A program made the translations under genes and the position numbers. From CAYTLW01 sp964438735 (GTDB taxonomy: Bacteria > Myxococcota_A > UBA9042), in assembly GCA_964438735.1 (NCBI GenBank), contig CAYTLW010000022.1, forward strand, positions 1 through 64,000: DNA of 64,000 nt, given 5' to 3'. The notes beneath the pieces were generated by a model that searched no databases, was not told where the DNA came from, and was given only the letters and a program-made list of their open reading frames with translations. Positions 41,300 to 50,326 of this stretch are shown piece by piece; position 1 is the first letter of the stretch; each line of letters begins with the position of its first letter.

Positions 41300-41322
41300 G
41301 GGGTGGAGCGCCGCTCCACCCC
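41300..41322 (+). terminator. Hairpin terminator after decaheme gene
   Basis: GGGGTGGAGC, loop GCC, GCTCCACCCC: a perfect 10-bp stem 26 bp after the cytochrome stop. The expected T-run cannot be judged because an N gap starts at 41323. Confidence 0.55.
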
Positions 41323-41380
41323 NNNNNNNNNNGGCGCCCGGGGGGGGGGGGGGGGGGGGGCGGGCCCCCCCCCCCCCGGG
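41323..41380. other. Assembly gap with flanking poly-G/poly-C
   Basis: Ten Ns, a short GC-rich stretch, about twenty consecutive G and then a long C run. The surrounding homopolymers look like sequencing or scaffolding artefact, so the distance between the decaheme and PPIase genes is uncertain and sequence may be missing. Confidence 0.85.
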
Positions 41381-41406
41381 GGGTTCCGCTTTCTGGGGGA
41401 TCTGCC

Positions 41407-42345
41407 ATGCGTGGAGTCCAGGCCCTGTTTGTGGCCATCGCCGCCATCGTCTGCATCGTGATGTGCGGTTGTGAGCCGAAGAACCCCGTCGAGGCCCCCG
41501 CCGCCGAGGCCGCCACCGCGGCCGAATCGCCGATCCCGGCTCGCCAGGCGCCAGCCGTCGCCGCCAGACCGGCCGTGGACGTCCTGGCGACGGTCAACGG
41601 CAACCCCTTGACGCTGGCCGATGTGCACGATGTGCTCAAGGTGAAGAAGGCAGAGGACAGCCCCGCCCCGGAGAAGGTCGTCAAGGTGGTGGACTCCTTG
41701 ATACCCAAGGAGATCATGGCCCAGGCCGCGGTGGCCGCAGGTCTGGACAAGGACGAGGAGTACAAGCGCGGTCTGCGTCGCCAGCAAGCGATGTTGAACA
41801 CCTTCAAGCGCGAGGCCCTGGCGCGGCTGTTCTATGAGAAGAAGATCGTCGCTGCGGCCGCTGGAACGGAGGCAGATGCGCGCAAGTATTACGACGCCAA
41901 CGCGGCCATGATCCGGGCCGAGTTGCGCATCTTCCAGATCCTGTCCGGGGATCGCGCCAAGGTGGCGGCACTCCGCAAGCGCATCACCGCGGGCGAACCC
42001 TTCGAGAAGGTGGCCGCGAGTGATTTTGACACCATCCCGCCCGGGCAGACGCCCTGGGACCTGGGCTACCTGAAGTACAAGCAGGTGCCGGAATCCTGGC
42101 GCAAGGTCGTCTATGCCATGAAGCCGGGCGACGTGAGCGATGTCATCAGCAACGCATCGGGACGCAACTGGATCCTCAAGCTGGTGGCCCGCCGGGAGGA
42201 CCCGAAGATGACCTTCGACAACGTCAAGGCGGTCATCCTCGACGACATGAAGCAGTCGCGCGTGGTGGCCACTCGCGATCGGGTCGTCAAGGAGTTGAAC
42301 GCCAAGGCCAAGGTGGTGCGCATGCCGGCCGCCAAGGCACCCTGA
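41407..42345 (+). CDS. SurA/parvulin-like PPIase lipoprotein
   Basis: 312 aa. Signal with a lipobox-like VMCGC. A Pro/Ala-rich linker, then an N-terminal SurA-type helical domain (ATVNGNPLTLADVHDVL through LDKDEEYKRGLRR), then a parvulin-type domain with ELRIFQIL, FEKVAASDFDT, LGYLKY and MKPGDVSDVI. It probably assists folding or delivery of exported proteins. Genomic association of such PPIases with multiheme cytochrome genes is known in metal-reducing bacteria, which makes the decaheme protein a plausible client. The operon link across the N gap is inferred. Confidence 0.87.
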   Translation: MRGVQALFVAIAAIVCIVMCGCEPKNPVEAPAAEAATAAESPIPARQAPAVAARPAVDVLATVNGNPLTLADVHDVLKVKKAEDSPAPEKVVKVVDSLIPKEIMAQAAVAAGLDKDEEYKRGLRRQQAMLNTFKREALARLFYEKKIVAAAAGTEADARKYYDANAAMIRAELRIFQILSGDRAKVAALRKRITAGEPFEKVAASDFDTIPPGQTPWDLGYLKYKQVPESWRKVVYAMKPGDVSDVISNASGRNWILKLVARREDPKMTFDNVKAVILDDMKQSRVVATRDRVVKELNAKAKVVRMPAAKAP

Positions 42346-42355
42346 GCGCGTCATC

Positions 42356-44647
42356 ATGGGCCCGACACCGCCTCGGAACGCCCGCTTCGCCACCATCTGG
42401 TTCTCTCTGACCTTGCTTGGCAGCGCCGGGCTGCTCTTTGTTGTCCAGCCCCTGGTAGGCCGACTGCTGTTGCCCTTGCTGGGCGGCGCGCCGGCGGTCT
42501 GGAATACCTGCATGGTCTTCTTCCAGGCGGCCCTGCTGGGCGGCTACCTTTGGGCCCACCTGCTGGCCACGCGTCTGCCCCCTCGCGGCCAGTTTGCGGC
42601 CCAGATCGGACTGCTGCTCGCCGGCCTGCTCTGGCTGCCCCTGGCCCTGTCGCCCGACGCTGCGCTGAGCATCCCCACCGATGGCGACCCGACCGGCTGG
42701 CTGCTTGTCACCCTGCTGACCACGGTCGGACTGCCATTCTTCGCCCTGTCCGCGTCGGCGCCGCTGCTGCAGCGCTGGTATGCCTTGGGTGACCACGCCG
42801 GCGCCCGCGACCCCTACTTCCTGTACGCGGCCAGCAATGTGGGCAGCGTGGTGGCCCTGCTGGCCTACCCGCTCTGGCTGGAGCCGCGCTTGGGTCTGCT
42901 CGACCAGGGCCGGGCCTGGGGATGGGGCTACGGGGCCCTGTTGCTGCCGCTGGTGGCCGGTTGCTCGGCGCTGGCCTGGCGTTGGGGCCGGGGGGCGACG
43001 AAGCCGGCGCCAGGTTCGACCGCCGGTTCATCGAGCGATGACGCGGCGCCCCCTGTGGACTCCCTGACGACCAGCACCCTGACCGGCTGGCGCGGCCCCC
43101 TGGCCTGGACGGCGCTGGCACTGGTGCCCTCCTCCCTCCTCCTGGGTGTGACCACCCACCTGACCACGGACATCGCCTCAGTGCCCCTGCTCTGGGTGGT
43201 GCCCCTGGCGCTCTACCTGGTGACCTGGATCCTGGCCTTTTCGCGCTGGCGGGTGCTGGCGACGACCACGGTGGCGCGCGTCTTTGCCATCGCCATGGTC
43301 GCCTGGCTGCTGGCCACGCTCTCCGAGGCGACCGAGCCGGCCTGGGCCCTGGTCCTGTTGCACCTGGGCGCGGTCTTCGTGGCCTCCTGGATGTGCCACC
43401 AGCGCCTGGCCGACCTGCGGCCGCCGCCGGAGCGATTGACGGCGTTCTACCTCTGCCTCTCGCTGGGCGGCGTGCTCGGCGGCATGTTCAACACCCTGCT
43501 GGCGCCGTGGCTCTTCGACGACCTGAGCGAGTATCCCCTGGGCATGTTGGCGGCGGTGGCGGCCATGCCGGCGCTGGTGGCCGGCCGGTCGCTGCGGCCG
43601 GATTGGCGCGACCTGGCCGTCGCGGCGGCCATCGGCGGCCTCTGCGCGGCCGTGGTGCTGGCCCTGCCGTTGCCCGAGGGGCCGGCGCGCACGGCGGTCG
43701 TCTTCGGCCTGCCGGCGGTGCTCGCCTACGCCATGGTCCGCCGGCCGCAGCGCTTCGCCCTGGCGGTGGCGGCGATCCTGCTGGCCGGGCAGCTGCACGC
43801 CGGCGTACACGGCGCGCCGGTGCACACCGCGCGCAGCTTCTTCGCCGTGCACAAGGTGACCCAGGATCCCGACGGCCAGATGCATCGCATCGTGCACGGC
43901 AACACCCTGCACGGTCGTCAATGGCTCGACGCCAGGCGCCGCTGTCAGGCCCTGGCCTACTACCATCACAGCGGCCCGGTGGGCGACATCGTGCAGGCCC
44001 TGACCAGCGAAGATCGGCTCATGCGGGCGGGCGTCGTCGGCCTCGGGGCCGGGGCCATGGCCACCTACGTGGGGGCCCGCCAGGGCTGGACCTTCTACGA
44101 GATCGACCCGGAGGTGGCGGCCATCGCCCGCGATCCAGCCCTCTTCACCTACCTGTCCGACTGCGCCCAGGGCCGGGTCGACGTGGTCCTGGGCGACGCC
44201 CGGCTGCGCCTGGGTTCGGCGCCCGATGGCGTCTATGACCTGCTGGCGGTGGACGCCTTCGCCTCGGACGCCATCCCGGTGCACCTGCTGACCACGCAGG
44301 CCTTCGAGCGCTACCTGGCCAAACTGGCGCCCGGCGGTCTGCTGGCCTTCCATGTCTCCAATCGCTACCTCGATCTCTTCGGTGTGCTGGCCGCGCAGGC
44401 GCGGGCGGCGGGGCTGGCGTGCCGGGTACGGGACGACAAGCGAGGCGGCGCCGAGATCGCCGGTGTGGAGCCCTCACGCTGGGTGGTGATGGCCCGCCAG
44501 GAGAGCTTCCTGGGCACCCTGGCCAGGCATCCGCGCTGGTCGCCGCCGCCGGAGCCGGACGCGCCAGCGTGGACGGACGACTTCAGCGATCTTCCTGCCT
44601 TGCTATTTCGCTCGCTGATCGCAATACCGGAAGCCAACCAGACATAG
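42356..44647 (+). CDS. Membrane protein fused to spermidine-synthase-like domain
   Basis: 763 aa, starting 10 bp after the PPIase. About a dozen hydrophobic segments occupy residues 15-480. The cytoplasmic C-terminal domain (about 545-745) has an SAM/dcSAM-type Rossmann fold: VVGLGAGAMATY, the acidic TFYEIDPEV, VVLGDARLRL and DLLAVDAFASDAIP. This is the fused MFS/spermidine-synthase-like family. Its true reaction is generally unproven and it need not make polyamines. Tight spacing suggests co-expression with the PPIase. Confidence 0.85.
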   Translation: MGPTPPRNARFATIWFSLTLLGSAGLLFVVQPLVGRLLLPLLGGAPAVWNTCMVFFQAALLGGYLWAHLLATRLPPRGQFAAQIGLLLAGLLWLPLALSPDAALSIPTDGDPTGWLLVTLLTTVGLPFFALSASAPLLQRWYALGDHAGARDPYFLYAASNVGSVVALLAYPLWLEPRLGLLDQGRAWGWGYGALLLPLVAGCSALAWRWGRGATKPAPGSTAGSSSDDAAPPVDSLTTSTLTGWRGPLAWTALALVPSSLLLGVTTHLTTDIASVPLLWVVPLALYLVTWILAFSRWRVLATTTVARVFAIAMVAWLLATLSEATEPAWALVLLHLGAVFVASWMCHQRLADLRPPPERLTAFYLCLSLGGVLGGMFNTLLAPWLFDDLSEYPLGMLAAVAAMPALVAGRSLRPDWRDLAVAAAIGGLCAAVVLALPLPEGPARTAVVFGLPAVLAYAMVRRPQRFALAVAAILLAGQLHAGVHGAPVHTARSFFAVHKVTQDPDGQMHRIVHGNTLHGRQWLDARRRCQALAYYHHSGPVGDIVQALTSEDRLMRAGVVGLGAGAMATYVGARQGWTFYEIDPEVAAIARDPALFTYLSDCAQGRVDVVLGDARLRLGSAPDGVYDLLAVDAFASDAIPVHLLTTQAFERYLAKLAPGGLLAFHVSNRYLDLFGVLAAQARAAGLACRVRDDKRGGAEIAGVEPSRWVVMARQESFLGTLARHPRWSPPPEPDAPAWTDDFSDLPALLFRSLIAIPEANQT

Positions 44648-44758
44648 GGCAATCCGCCGCTGGACGTGGCCGCCGCGCAATGCCAATCTCGCGCCCCCGC
44701 CAGGCCCGATTCCACCGCCCGAACCAATCGTCGGGCACCAGACATCGCGGAGGAGACC

Positions 44759-45793
44759 ATGCCCGTCGCCGACTTCAACACCTACTGCAAGATGCTCGAC
44801 AACGCCGCCGAAAGAGGCTTTGCCTACCCGGCCATCAACATCACCTCGATGATCACCGCCAACGCCTGCCTGAAGGCCTTCGCCGACAAGAAGGCCGACG
44901 GCATCATCCAGGTCTCCACCGGCGGCGGACAGTTCGCTGCGGGCCTCGGCGTCAAGGACGCCGCCCAGGGCGCCATCGCGCTGGCCGAGTACGTGCATCG
45001 AGCCGCCGAGCACTACGACGTCTACGTGGCCCTGCACACCGACCACTGCCAGGCCAGCAAGGTCGACAGCTTCCTCGACCCGCTGATCACCGAGACCGAA
45101 AAGCGCCGCGCCGCCGGACTGCCCAACCTCTTCCAGAGCCACATGTTCGACGGTTCGGCCCTGCCGCTGAACGACAACATGGACATCGCCGTCAAACTGC
45201 TCGAGCGCTGCGCCGCGTCCGACATCATCCTCGAGGTGGAAGCCGGCGTGGTCGGCGGCGAAGAGGATGGCGTCGACAACGAGAACACGCCCGCCGAGAA
45301 GCTCTACACCACGTCCGAGGACATGGTGGAGGTGTACCGTCGGCTCAGCGCCGTGCCCAGCGGCCGCTACATGTTCGCCGCCACGTTCGGCAACGTGCAT
45401 GGCGTCTACAAGCCCGGCAACGTGGTCCTGCGACCGTCGATTCTGCGCGACGGTCAGGCCGCCCTGGCCGAGACCTTCGGCGGCGACGCCCGCTTCTGGC
45501 TGGTCTTCCACGGCGGCTCCGGCTCCACCCCGGCCGAGATCGCCGAGACCTTGAACTACGGCGTCATCAAGATGAACGTGGACACCGACACCCAGTACGC
45601 CTTCACGCGACCCATCGTCGATCACCTCATGTCTGGCTACGCCGGCGCGCTCAAGATCGACGGCGAGGTGGGCAACAAGAAGGTCTACGACCCGCGCTCG
45701 TATCTCAAGAAGGCCGAGGCCAACATGGCCGCTCGGGTCGAGCAGGCGGTGGATGATTTGCAGGCTGGTGGTACGACGCTGTTTGGTGGTTGA
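44759..45793 (+). CDS. fba: Class II fructose-bisphosphate aldolase
   Basis: 344 aa with a strong GGAGGAG site. It cleaves fructose 1,6-bisphosphate to DHAP and glyceraldehyde 3-phosphate with zinc. Evidence: YPAINITSM near the N-terminus, the zinc/catalytic segment VALHTDHC, EVEAGVVGGEEDGV, FGNVHGVYKPGNV and FHGGSGSTPAEI, then YGVIKMNVDTDTQYAF. Length and the GGEEDGV insert match the longer FbaA-type group. Cytoplasmic housekeeping enzyme, single-gene unit. Confidence 0.95.
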   Translation: MPVADFNTYCKMLDNAAERGFAYPAINITSMITANACLKAFADKKADGIIQVSTGGGQFAAGLGVKDAAQGAIALAEYVHRAAEHYDVYVALHTDHCQASKVDSFLDPLITETEKRRAAGLPNLFQSHMFDGSALPLNDNMDIAVKLLERCAASDIILEVEAGVVGGEEDGVDNENTPAEKLYTTSEDMVEVYRRLSAVPSGRYMFAATFGNVHGVYKPGNVVLRPSILRDGQAALAETFGGDARFWLVFHGGSGSTPAEIAETLNYGVIKMNVDTDTQYAFTRPIVDHLMSGYAGALKIDGEVGNKKVYDPRSYLKKAEANMAARVEQAVDDLQAGGTTLFGG

Positions 45794-45818
45794 TTCCGGC
45801 CTCGGGCTCCCTGCCAGT

Positions 45819-45974
45819 GGTAGAGCTCCGGATGTCGAGCGCGACTCCCGCAGACCGTCCCCGCCAGGTGAGGATGACAGCCCTGCCCGACTCCTGAACT
45901 TGCTGGAGCATCGCCGGTCGCACGGCGGGATTCGTTGGGCTCGACTTCAACGCCTTCACACCTGCCTTGTAGAT
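45819..45974 (-). pseudogene. Phd/YefM-type antitoxin remnant
   Basis: The minus-strand translation contains MLQQVQESGRAVILTWRGRS followed by AGVALDI. This closely resembles the Phd/YefM core (LLEQVQESGxPVVITRRGxPAAVL). The N-terminal start region and the normal YE-type C-terminal linker are absent, and no toxin gene follows. Probably a decayed antitoxin. The palindrome about 120 bp upstream could be its old operator. Confidence 0.45.
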
Positions 45975-46095
45975 CGGACTGGTCGGCCCGGGGCTATCGC
46001 CTCCGTGTTGGCGGCGAGGGCGTGCGAGCGGCAGCTTCGCGCCTGGGCAGAAGCGGCTGTGGAGAGCTAATTGCCTGATTAGAAAGACTTTGTTC

Positions 46096-46125
46096 TCAAA
46101 TTCCTGAACAGGTTCAGGAATTTGA
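46096..46125. promoter_or_regulatory. 14-bp perfect palindrome
   Basis: Arms TCAAATTCCTGAAC and GTTCAGGAATTTGA separated by AG. It could be a dimeric-regulator operator (typical of toxin-antitoxin autoregulation) or a bidirectional terminator. No clean T-run follows either arm, which favours the operator reading. Confidence 0.5.
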
Positions 46126-46325
46126 CTCAAAGTTACGTGAAAACAAGTTGTTGGCTTCTTGGTACCGGCCAGCCTGTCGTTGGGACACTACCGCTTGCGC
46201 GGCCAGGGTCGGGCGGCGGTGCAGATGGCCTTGTGAGGTGGCAGCTGACACCGACACCGAGCTCGACTTTGGCTTGGACCGAGAACGGCCTTCCTGCTAC
46301 GATTGCCTCCCCACAGGGTGACCAA

Positions 46326-46979
46326 ATGGAATGCGACCAGACACCCACACCTGCCCGGTTCTACGCGATATTCCTCGTGGCTGCGGCAATGTTGTTGATG
46401 CCAACGAACGCGTTGGCCAACCCGCCGAGTACCATAACCGCCGAAGAACGCGCACTCCTGCTCACAGCTTTTCCGCCACCCAAGCCACGTAAACCAACGG
46501 AGGCCGAGATCATCAAGTCTCTCGTTTCGCGGCCATGCACCGGCGCGACGTTGAGGGACGCGCTCGAGAAGTTGTCCAGCCGATTGCATGCGGCACACGA
46601 CGACCTCTCGAAGCATCGGTGCATGACGATGACGTACAGGGCCGCTCCGAGGGCGTCCTCGCGCGGCCGGTGCCTGACCGATTTCGGGTATTGCGTGCCC
46701 GAAGTCCGGACGCTGAGCCTGTGGGACATACCGTCCAGCGATTGCTTGTCGATGCGGGCGGAACATGGCCATGAAAGCGCCGAGGCAAAGCAGCGGCGGT
46801 CCGCCGACCTGGCCCGTCATACGGCCCGCGAACTTCGTTTGGTCCATGCGCTGCAACGGTATGCGTGGGTGTGCCTACGGGCGCTGCCGGCCGCAGACAT
46901 CTTGCAGCCGCGAAGCTTCATACAACGGCGCGTGGAGCAACTGTTCAAGCAGACGAATCTACTCTCAGCAAGGCGATGA
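46326..46979 (+). CDS. Exported hypothetical protein
   Basis: 217 aa. ATG at 46326 with AGGGTGA upstream. A signal peptide ends around NALA (residue 33). The mature part has several cysteines (SRPCTGATL, KHRCMTM, RGRCLTDFGYC, DCLSM) and is otherwise charged and helical. No family recognised. Codon use is less GC-biased than its neighbours, suggesting acquired DNA. Confidence 0.6.
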   Translation: MECDQTPTPARFYAIFLVAAAMLLMPTNALANPPSTITAEERALLLTAFPPPKPRKPTEAEIIKSLVSRPCTGATLRDALEKLSSRLHAAHDDLSKHRCMTMTYRAAPRASSRGRCLTDFGYCVPEVRTLSLWDIPSSDCLSMRAEHGHESAEAKQRRSADLARHTARELRLVHALQRYAWVCLRALPAADILQPRSFIQRRVEQLFKQTNLLSARR

Positions 46980-48077
46980 ATCAGTGGCAGATTTGCCGCT
47001 GTCAGGTCAGAGATGCCAGCGCCGCTGCCTGTCAATTGCCACCGGGAGGGCCGTGCGCCCATGCCTCCGCGCTGCAAAGACAGGCTTGATCAGCGACAGT
47101 TACTTCTGCTGGCCCAACGACAGTTCTTTTGCCGGTTGACGTCGCCACCCTGTTGGCGCGTGGGTACTTCCGAGCCCGTCGAGGATTCGCAGGCTCAGCG
47201 CCGGGCGGAAGAATCGGTCGGAGTGGCAGCCAGTTCGGGCACCCGGCCGGATGGACACGAAACCTGCCAAGGACCTCTGCCCCAGCGCCCTGGAGAGGTC
47301 AGGGGTGACGGGGGCCGGGCGGGGGTCAGAATGCACCCCGATGAGGTCAGGTACGGGGGGAAGCTCCAATTCGGCAGCCACCGCCCGTAGCCGGCCGGAA
47401 GTCGCCACGACCGCCCCCGGTCAACATCGACGATTCGGGCGCCGAATGGAAAGCCCTTCAGCATGGGCACATCGAAGCCAGCGGACTTGGCCACCCAGGT
47501 CCGCCCGCTCGCGGGGTTGAACACTGCGAGCCGACCGCCGCCAACAGCGATGTAGCTGCTACCCTTGGCGAGCCGGAAGAATCGGTGCGGCGAGATCAAT
47601 TGCGACTCAAGGTCGATAGCCAAGAAGCGACGGCCGGTCCAAGTCGCATATTTGCCGTCCCAGCCCATCATCTCCAAACCCAACTCGATGCGCCCGTCGT
47701 CCAGTCGGACGCGCGCGAGTCGCAGATGGCCAGCATGAGCAGGTGCCCGCGCGCTGCTTCGGGCTACCGCCCAGGAACGCCCGTTGCCATTCGGCGTGAG
47801 TGGAGTCCACACACGTGGTGTACGAGCACTGAGCCCTTGAGCGAGGGCTTGGGGAGGCCGGGCCTGGGTTGTTTGGGGGGGCGGGGGGGGGGCACAGAAC
47901 TTGCGTTTGGGGGGCACAAACACGGCGGAAAACCCGGTGTCGCCCGCTGCATTCAGTGGGGAGAAGCCGCCTCACCCTCCAGACCGCAAAGCTCGCGAGT
48001 TCTCGTTGCCGCCATCTCGCCGTTTGCGTACCCTTGGTCTGCTGCCCACGATGCGGGCAGCCGCTCCGGAGGCGTGC
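46980..48077. other. Gene-poor segment with one decayed ORF
   Basis: About 1.1 kb between the exported hypothetical protein and the DUF433 antitoxin. Apart from the frameshifted minus-strand reading frame at 47195-47923 and a G-run of about 17 bases near 47875-47892, nothing recognisable was seen. Confidence 0.5.
47195..47923 (-). pseudogene. Degraded beta-rich protein gene
   Basis: The frame contains protein-like sequence (GWDGKYATWTGRRFLAIDLE, LAKGSSYIAVGGGRLAVF, GRTWVAKSAGF) suggesting one or two propeller-type blades. Upstream it runs into a C-homopolymer on the coding strand. Downstream the more protein-like sequence (LELPPVPDLIGVHSDPRPA) is in another frame. The gene therefore appears frameshifted at one or both ends, by decay or sequencing error at the homopolymer. 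Confidence 0.35.
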
Positions 48078-48308
48078 GTGGACCACGACAGGATCACCGT
48101 AGACCCCGCACAGATGGGCGGCGTGCCCTGCATCCGAGGGCTTCGCATCCCCGTGTCCATGGTGGTGGGCATGGTGGCAGAGGGGATGGAGGCCGCCCAG
48201 GTCGTGGCCGCATACCCCGATCTCGAGCTCGCCGATGTGACCGCGGCCCTTCGCTATGCGGCTGCGGTCGTCGGCGACCGGACCTTTGAGTTGCGCGAAG
48301 TCTCGTGA
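48078..48308 (+). CDS. DUF433-family antitoxin
   Basis: 76 aa. GTG start at 48078, 5 bp after GGAGG. The family core is complete: RITVDPAQMGGVPCIRGLRI followed by PVSMVVGMVAEGM and YPDLELADVTAALRYA. DUF433 proteins have a winged helix-turn-helix and act as antitoxins of PIN-like toxins. Stop and the next start overlap in GTGA, so it is translationally coupled to the toxin. Confidence 0.9.
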   Translation: MDHDRITVDPAQMGGVPCIRGLRIPVSMVVGMVAEGMEAAQVVAAYPDLELADVTAALRYAAAVVGDRTFELREVS

Positions 48309-48628
48309 AGCTGCTCATCGACAATGCCCTTTCCCCTCTGGTCGCCGAGGGCTTGCGCCAGGCAGGTCACGATGTTGTTCACGTGCGCGACATCGGGCTC
48401 CAAGAAGCACCTGACGACGTGATCCTCGACCGGGCGCAAGCCGATCAACGTGTCATCGTCTCGGCGGACACCGACTTTGGCACGTTGCTGGCGCTCCGCT
48501 GCAGCAGGCGCCCATCGTTTGTGTTGCTCCGCCGCACTGCGCGCAGCCCGCTCGCTCATGCCGCTGTGCTGGTGTCCAACCTGCCCGATCTGGAGCAGGT
48601 CCTCCAAGATGGAGCGGTGGTGGTGTAG
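48305..48628 (+). CDS. DUF5615 PIN-like toxin
   Basis: 107 aa, GTG start overlapping the antitoxin stop by 4 bp. PIN-like nuclease signature: MKLLIDNALSP (acidic N-terminal strand), GHDVVHVRDIGL, and IVSADTDFG with paired acidic residues. It probably cleaves RNA when released from the DUF433 partner. Complete length and intact motifs suggest a functional module. Confidence 0.9.
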   Translation: MKLLIDNALSPLVAEGLRQAGHDVVHVRDIGLQEAPDDVILDRAQADQRVIVSADTDFGTLLALRCSRRPSFVLLRRTARSPLAHAAVLVSNLPDLEQVLQDGAVVV

Positions 48629-48767
48629 CCGCCGGTGCTGACGATGGTAAGGCGCAAGTGGTCCAGACCGCTGAAGCGGTGTAGACGCTGAAGCACCCAA
48701 TCGGTCACACGCCCGGCGACCGGTGGTAGGGTCTGCCGCGACAGCCACATGGCGCAGGGAGGGATGG

Positions 48768-49931
48768 ATGCAGGACGCAACGAACTTCGCCCGCGGCGAG
48801 CCCCGACTCGACGAACTCTTCGCTGCCATCGAATCGAGCAAGGACCGCCTGGTCGCTGACATTCGGACCATCAGCGAGGTGCCCGCGCCCACCTTCGCGG
48901 AGCATCGGCGCACCAGCCTGCTTCTCGAGCGCCTGCCCCGGGTCGGCCTGCGCGATGTGCACGCGCTGCCCCTGGGCTCGGTGGTGGGTTACAGCCGCGG
49001 CCGCTCCGACGCAGGCACGCTGCTGCTCGCCTCCCACATCGACACGGTCTTTCCCGACGACACGGATCTCACCACCCGAATCGATGGCGACCTGCTGCGC
49101 GGACCCGGCACGGGCGACAACGCCTCAGGGGTCGCCGCCACGCTGCACGTCCTGGGCCTGATGCACACGCTCGGCCTCCGGCCGGCGTGCAACGTCGCCT
49201 TCGCCGGCACGGTGGGCGAAGAGGGGCGGGGCGGGCTGCGCGGCATGAAGGAGGTGCTCGACGAGCTGGGCGGACGGGTCTCCAGGGTGATCGCGGTCGA
49301 CGGCGACCTGGACACCGTGGTCGACGGCGCGGTCGCGATCCGTCGCTACGAGGTCACCATCCGCACCGCGGGCGGGCACGCGTGGAGCGACTTTGGCGCC
49401 GCCAGCGCGGTGCATGCCATGTCGCGGATCGTCGCCGACGTGGCCGACCTGGAGACACCGCGCAAACCGCGGACGACCCTGAACGTCGGCACCATCGTCG
49501 GCGGCAGTACGGTCAACTCCATCGCCCAGAGCTGCACGGTCGAGCTGGAGCTGCGCTCGCTCGACAGCGACGTGCTGGCCGGGCTCGATCGCCAACTGCT
49601 GGCCATCCTGCAGTCCGCCGAGAGCGGCGAAGTCCAGGTGGAGTTCGAGCTGGTCGACGACCGCCCCGGCGGGGTTCTGGCGGCGGGTCACCCCTTGCGA
49701 ACCATCGCCACGGAGTCGGCCGCGTTCTTCGACCTGCCAGCGAAGCTGCGCGCCGCCTCCACGGACGCCACGATCCCCCTGGCCCGCGACGTGCCGGCGA
49801 TCTGCATCGGCGTGCAGCGGGGCAACGGCGTGCACACCACCGATGAGTGCCTGGAGATCGACTCACTCGTTCCAGGCTGCAAGCGTCTGGCGCTGGCCCT
49901 GCTGATGGCCGCCGGTGGCCTGGAATCGTAG
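48768..49931 (+). CDS. M20-family metallopeptidase
   Basis: 387 aa, ATG at 48768 after AGGGAGGG. Dizinc aminoacylase/carboxypeptidase fold. Metal and catalytic segments: ASHIDTVF (His and Asp), GPGTGDNASG (bridging Asp), GTVGEEGRGG (Glu base and ligand), VIAVDGDL, and a C-terminal VHTTDECLEI. The lid/dimerisation domain begins near IRRYEVTIRTAGGHAW. No signal peptide, so cytoplasmic. The substrate (dipeptide or N-acyl amino acid) is undetermined. Confidence 0.92.
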   Translation: MQDATNFARGEPRLDELFAAIESSKDRLVADIRTISEVPAPTFAEHRRTSLLLERLPRVGLRDVHALPLGSVVGYSRGRSDAGTLLLASHIDTVFPDDTDLTTRIDGDLLRGPGTGDNASGVAATLHVLGLMHTLGLRPACNVAFAGTVGEEGRGGLRGMKEVLDELGGRVSRVIAVDGDLDTVVDGAVAIRRYEVTIRTAGGHAWSDFGAASAVHAMSRIVADVADLETPRKPRTTLNVGTIVGGSTVNSIAQSCTVELELRSLDSDVLAGLDRQLLAILQSAESGEVQVEFELVDDRPGGVLAAGHPLRTIATESAAFFDLPAKLRAASTDATIPLARDVPAICIGVQRGNGVHTTDECLEIDSLVPGCKRLALALLMAAGGLES

Positions 49932-50062
49932 GGAGGGTCAGGTAGGGCGCAAGAGATCTTACCGCCACTCCTGGCCTGCCACCTGCTCCCAACGGGTTGC
50001 TCCGGGCAACGGGGCTTGCGCCGGCGACCACCGGTCGGTAACATCCATATATGGAGGTGTAT

Positions 50063-50326
50063 ATGGAACTGACCCGCAAGACCACGATCCTGATGACCCC
50101 GACCCAGCACGACCAGATGCGGGCCGAGGCGGCGCGTCGGGGCAAGAGCGTCGGTCAGTTGATCCGCGAAGCCTGCGAGCAGCTCTACCTGAAGCCACCG
50201 GCCAGCGAACGCCTTGCGGCCATCCGCGAGCTGGGCGAGCTGAACCTGCCCGTGGCGGAGGTGGCCGAGATGAAGGCCGAGTATGTCGCCGATGACAAGC
50301 TCACCAGCGGCAGCGAGGCGCCATGA
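50063..50326 (+). CDS. Ribbon-helix-helix-type antitoxin
   Basis: 87 aa. ATG at 50063 chosen because GGAGG lies 5-6 bp upstream; an ATG at 50051 overlaps that site. The N-terminal strand (KTTILMTPTQHDQMRAEA) and SVGQLIREAC helix fit a CopG/RHH DNA-binding fold, with a C-terminal toxin-binding tail. It overlaps the PIN toxin start by 4 bp (ATGA). AT-rich ATATATGG-type sequence at 50045-50060 is a plausible operator. Confidence 0.88.
   Translation: MELTRKTTILMTPTQHDQMRAEAARRGKSVGQLIREACEQLYLKPPASERLAAIRELGELNLPVAEVAEMKAEYVADDKLTSGSEAP

Larger units (their letters stand above)
45794..46325. other. Intergenic accessory segment without intact gene
   Basis: The 532 bp contain a Phd/YefM-like antitoxin relic on the minus strand and a 30-bp perfect palindrome (46096-46125). 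The local base composition around 46075-46145 is markedly AT-richer than the rest of the window. No intact gene was recognised. Confidence 0.6.

Noticed and set aside
42356..44647. Genuine spermidine synthase (speE)
   Set aside because: The long multi-spanning N-terminus and lack of a speD neighbour place it in the fused transporter-like family, whose reaction is unproven.
47875..47892. Functional G-quadruplex or phase-variation tract
   Set aside because: The G-run lies in decayed sequence with no intact gene to switch and could be a sequencing artefact like the one at 41340.
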